Assembly (NCBI GenBank): GCA_964445085.1
Contig: CAYUJV010000117.1
Span: 1-8,886 of the forward strand
DNA length: 8,886 nucleotides
Source: Thiobacter sp964445085
GTDB lineage: Bacteria; Pseudomonadota; Gammaproteobacteria; Burkholderiales; Thiobacteraceae
Direction: 5' to 3'
Shown here: positions 6,504 to 8,886 of the stretch, piece by piece
How the letters are laid out: every line of letters starts with the position of its first letter
Numbering within the stretch: position 1 is the first letter of the stretch
Program-made: the position numbers and the translations under genes
Notes under the pieces: generated by a model
What the model saw: only the letters and a program-made list of their open reading frames with translations
Databases searched by the model: none
What the model was told of the DNA's origin: nothing

Positions 6504-7376
6504 CTAGGGCCGGGAGGCCCCGGCCAGCGCCGCCTTCAGGGATGACGCATAGGCGGCATAGGGCTTGAGGTCCTCGGCCTTCATCGGCACCAGGCGGCCG
6601 TAGCCGAGATGCTTCATCACCTCCTGCCCCTCCGCGGTGGCGAAGAAGTCGAGCACCGCGCGCGCGAACTGCTCCGCTTCCGCATGCGACACGCGCGGGC
6701 TGGCCAGATAGACCGTGCCGGGGGCCGCCCCTTCATGCCAGGTGCCCGCGATGCGGACCCCGGCCTGGGTGGCGGCCGGCATCTGCTCCAGCGCGCGGTT
6801 GGAAACGATGGCGGCGGCGGCCTCGCCCGACAGGACATGGCCGACCGCCGCGCCGTGGTTCGGAAAATACCTGAGCTCCACGTCGCGCTGCGGGTCCAGG
6901 CCGGCCTCGCGCAGCATGGCCAGGGCCTGCATCGACACGATGGCGAGCGGGTCCGACAGGGCGATGGTCTTGCCGCGCAGATCGGCGACCCGGGCCAGGG
7001 GATCGTTCCTGGCGACCACCAGCGTCGGCTCGGTGAAGTTGGTCGGCCGCAGCAATGGCACGTAGCCGGCATCGGTCTCCGCCAGGTAGGCCGCGTGGGC
7101 CACGGTCATCAGGTAGGCGTAGTCGCGGTGCAGGGTGCGCTCGGTAAAGGTCTTGTAGTCCGGCGCGCTGATGAAGATCACCGGACGGTGCAGGCGTTTC
7201 TCCAGATACACCCGCATCGGTTCGTAGTTCTGCACCAGCGTGCGCACCGGCAGGAAAGGCGCGATGCCGATCTCGACCGCCTGCTTCGGCTCTGCCGCGC
7301 CGCCGCGCGCGTGGGCGCCGAGCGAGGCAAGCGCCAGCAGGCAGCAGACGAACAACTTGACGATGGGGCTCGGCAC
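6504..7376 (-). CDS. PhnD-family phosphate/phosphonate-type periplasmic binding protein
   Basis: The 290-residue product has the normal length for the family. Residues 1-23 look like a Sec signal peptide (hydrophobic LFVCCLLALASLG, likely cut after AHA). Lobe 1 holds VEIGIAPFLPVRTL (34-47) and the PDYKTF...DYAYLMTVAHAAYL block (72-98). The inter-lobe segment GKTIALSDPLAIVS (135-148) corresponds to the conserved ligand-contacting strand-loop of PhnD-like proteins. GTVYLASPRV (220-229) and the C-terminal helices complete the fold. Ligand identity cannot be deduced; phosphonate, phosphate, phosphite or an unrelated small anion are all possible. The GTG start at 7376 is favoured by a strong ribosome binding site. 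The gene lies 22 bp after argA and 40 bp before the second PhnD-like gene. With no ABC membrane or ATPase component in the window, it looks like an orphan binding protein, possibly a ligand receptor for the downstream GGDEF-EAL protein. Confidence 0.92.
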   Translation of the reverse strand: MPSPIVKLFVCCLLALASLGAHARGGAAEPKQAVEIGIAPFLPVRTLVQNYEPMRVYLEKRLHRPVIFISAPDYKTFTERTLHRDYAYLMTVAHAAYLAETDAGYVPLLRPTNFTEPTLVVARNDPLARVADLRGKTIALSDPLAIVSMQALAMLREAGLDPQRDVELRYFPNHGAAVGHVLSGEAAAAIVSNRALEQMPAATQAGVRIAGTWHEGAAPGTVYLASPRVSHAEAEQFARAVLDFFATAEGQEVMKHLGYGRLVPMKAEDLKPYAAYASSLKAALAGASRP

Positions 7377-7381
7377 GACGT

Positions 7382-7387
7382 CCTCCC
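7382..7387 (-). promoter_or_regulatory. Ribosome binding site supporting the GTG start of the 290-aa PhnD-like gene
   Basis: GGGAGG on the minus strand lies 5 nt before the GTG at 7376, in the 22-bp gap after the argA stop. The position fixes the start and indicates efficient translation from the argA message. Confidence 0.8.
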
Positions 7388-7398
7388 GGGAACCGTCC

Positions 7399-8748
7399 CT
7401 AGATTCGCTTCACGAACACCTTGGACCGGCGCGAATAGTTGTAGAGCGCCTGCTTCTGCTTCGGCAGCTCCTCCACGCCGGTTTCGGCGAAGCCGTGCTC
7501 CACGAACCAGTGCGCGGTGCGGGTGGTGAGCACGAACAGGCGCCGGAACTTCTTTTTCCTCGCCACTTCCTGCATGCGCTCGAGCAGCGAGGCGCCGCGT
7601 CCGGCATCGCGGTAGTCCGGATGCACGGCGAGGCAGGCCAGCTCGCCCGCCTTCTCCTCCGGGAAGGGATAGAGCGCCGCGCAGCCGATGATGATGCCGT
7701 CGTAGTCGAGCACGTAGAAGCGGTCGATCTCCATCTCCAGCAGTTCGCGCGAGCGCCGCACCAGGATGCCCTCCGCCTCCAGCGGCTCGATCAGGGCGAG
7801 GATGCCGCCGACGTCGTCGATGGTGGCCTGGCGCAGCTTTTCCACCGGGTCCTTGGTGATCATGGTGCCCACGCCCTCGCGCGTGAACAGCTCCTGCACG
7901 ATGGCGCCGTCCACATGGCGGCTGATCAGGTGGGCGCGGCCCACGCCGTTGCGGCAGGCCCGGATTGCGCACGGCAGGTAGAACGACACGTCGGAAGTCG
8001 GATCCTTCAGGCTGCGCAGCGCCTGCTCCGCCTCCTGCGCCGTGAGCTCCTTGAGCAGCTTGCCCTTGCGGTCGGTGACGCCGGGCGTCTCCATCAGGAA
8101 GATCAGCTTCTCCGCCTTGAGCGCGATGGCCGCGGCGGTGGCCACGTCCTCCAGGCTGAGGTTGAACACCTCGCCCGTGGGCGAATAGCCGACCGGCGAC
8201 AGCAGCACGATCTCGTTCTGGTCGAGCCGGCGCTGGATGGCGACCGCATCGATCTTGCGCACCTCGCCGGTGTGCTGCAGGTCCACGCCCTCGCGCACGC
8301 CCATGGGCTGGGCGGTGACGAAGTTGCCGCTGGCGACGCGGATGTCGGCCCCCGCCATGGGCGAGTTGGGCAGGCCCATGGACAGCAGCGCCTCGATCTC
8401 CACCCGCACCGAGCCCGCCGCCTCCTTCACGCAGGCGAGCGCATCGGCGTCGGTCACACGCAGCCCGCCGACGTACCTGAGCGCGACGCCCCGCTCGTTG
8501 AGCTCCTCCTCGATCTGCGGGCGCGCGCCATGCACCAGCACCACGCGCACGTCGAGCGAATTGAGCAGGTTGATGTCGTGGGCCAGCGCGACGAAGGCGC
8601 CCTCGCTCACCACCTCGCCGCCGAAGGCGACGACGAAGGTGCGCCCGCCGAAGGCGTGGATGTAGGATGCCGCCGAGCGGAACCAGTTCACGAAGCTGTG
8701 GCTCTTCGGTTTCGGCGTCGTCGCAGTCGAATTGGCTTTTTTGTTCAT
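7399..8748 (-). CDS. argA: N-acetylglutamate synthase (amino-acid N-acetyltransferase)
   Basis: ArgA catalyses the first step of arginine synthesis, acetyl-CoA plus L-glutamate to N-acetyl-L-glutamate, in the cytoplasm. The 449-residue product is close to E. coli ArgA (443). Residues about 18-290 form the amino-acid-kinase-like domain, which in this family binds arginine for feedback inhibition (VVAFGGEVV, 39-47; VLVHGARPQIEEEL, 70-83). Residues 305-449 form the GNAT acetyltransferase domain, with the acetyl-CoA loop in LACLAVHPDYRDAGRGASLL (380-399) and the ArgA-type ending LYNYSRRSKVF (435-445). An in-frame GTG at 8865 would extend the protein by 39 residues, but that extension runs across the promoter and has no family counterpart, so I chose the ATG at 8748. 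The ribosome binding site is weak. argA heads a tight cluster, with a PhnD-like gene starting 22 bp downstream. I see no clear ArgR operator. Confidence 0.95.
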   Translation of the reverse strand: MNKKANSTATTPKPKSHSFVNWFRSAASYIHAFGGRTFVVAFGGEVVSEGAFVALAHDINLLNSLDVRVVLVHGARPQIEEELNERGVALRYVGGLRVTDADALACVKEAAGSVRVEIEALLSMGLPNSPMAGADIRVASGNFVTAQPMGVREGVDLQHTGEVRKIDAVAIQRRLDQNEIVLLSPVGYSPTGEVFNLSLEDVATAAAIALKAEKLIFLMETPGVTDRKGKLLKELTAQEAEQALRSLKDPTSDVSFYLPCAIRACRNGVGRAHLISRHVDGAIVQELFTREGVGTMITKDPVEKLRQATIDDVGGILALIEPLEAEGILVRRSRELLEMEIDRFYVLDYDGIIIGCAALYPFPEEKAGELACLAVHPDYRDAGRGASLLERMQEVARKKKFRRLFVLTTRTAHWFVEHGFAETGVEELPKQKQALYNYSRRSKVFVKRI

Positions 8749-8778
8749 GGGTTTAGCAGCGTGGATGCGGGTCCCGCT

Positions 8779-8806
8779 AGTGTAACCGAATCCGTGCCGG
8801 TCACAA
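8779..8806 (-). promoter_or_regulatory. Candidate sigma70 promoter of argA
   Basis: On the minus strand TTGTGA (8806-8801) and TACACT (8784-8779) are separated by 16 bp; each matches its consensus hexamer at four of six positions. Transcription would begin near 8772, giving a leader of roughly 24 nt before the argA ATG. This is the best promoter-like pair in the 138 bp upstream of argA. Confidence 0.5.
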
Positions 8807-8886
8807 CGGTAGGGAACCTCGGCACAAGGTAGCGAGCAAGCCCGGCTGGCCGCCGAGAAGCGCACCTGTACGAGGAAGTACAGCGA

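Noticed and set aside
8866..8883. Perfect inverted repeat CTGTAC-N6-GTACAG at the right edge, resembling a LexA-type operator
   Set aside because: The CTGT to ACAG spacing is 10 bp, not the 8 bp of the E. coli-type LexA box. It is not next to a visible start codon, and a 6-bp palindrome is weak evidence alone.
8749..8886. In-frame upstream extension of argA to a GTG at 8865, or the 3' end of another gene
   Set aside because: The frame has coding-like third positions near the edge, but it crosses the likely promoter and has no family counterpart. No alternative product could be recognised in about 80 bp.

Overview
The window is GC-rich, and every supported gene is on the minus strand, so transcription runs from right to left. 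The gene set is a classical fused kinase-GNAT N-acetylglutamate synthase, YggX, class-1 polyphosphate kinase, a large PAS-GGDEF-EAL protein and PhnD-type binding proteins. Together with the GC-rich codon use this suggests a free-living betaproteobacterium, perhaps of the Azoarcus/Thauera/Rhodocyclales kind. That placement is inferred from gene content; no rRNA or other phylogenetic marker is present.

Layout in transcription order. At the right edge, about 80 unassigned bases precede a sigma70-like promoter (8779-8806) and argA (7399-8748). Next, 22 bp downstream and behind a strong ribosome binding site, comes a PhnD-family periplasmic binding protein (6504-7376). After 40 bp there is a second, shorter PhnD-like protein (5786-6463) that appears to lack about 70 residues of its second lobe. 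A 248-bp gap (5538-5785), in which I find no convincing promoter, terminator or riboswitch, leads to a 940-residue membrane GGDEF-EAL protein (2715-5537). Then follows yggX (2384-2659), closed by a clear intrinsic terminator (2342-2363).

A new transcription unit starts just beyond the terminator. A near-consensus Pho box (2317-2334) and a -10 element (2290-2295) drive ppk1 (181-2268). Its stop codon overlaps the GTG start of a CYTH-domain gene that runs off the left edge. That unit is a polyphosphate module: synthesis by PPK1, and triphosphate or polyphosphate chemistry by the CYTH protein, probably induced by phosphate starvation.

The most interesting part is the middle. Two periplasmic binding proteins of the phosphonate/phosphate family, with no ABC permease or ATPase beside them, precede a membrane c-di-GMP enzyme with a periplasmic sensor region. 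The three genes lie between argA and yggX. I read them as a candidate periplasmic ligand-relay system controlling c-di-GMP, comparable in design to NspS-MbaA of Vibrio cholerae. This is inference from gene order and domain content.
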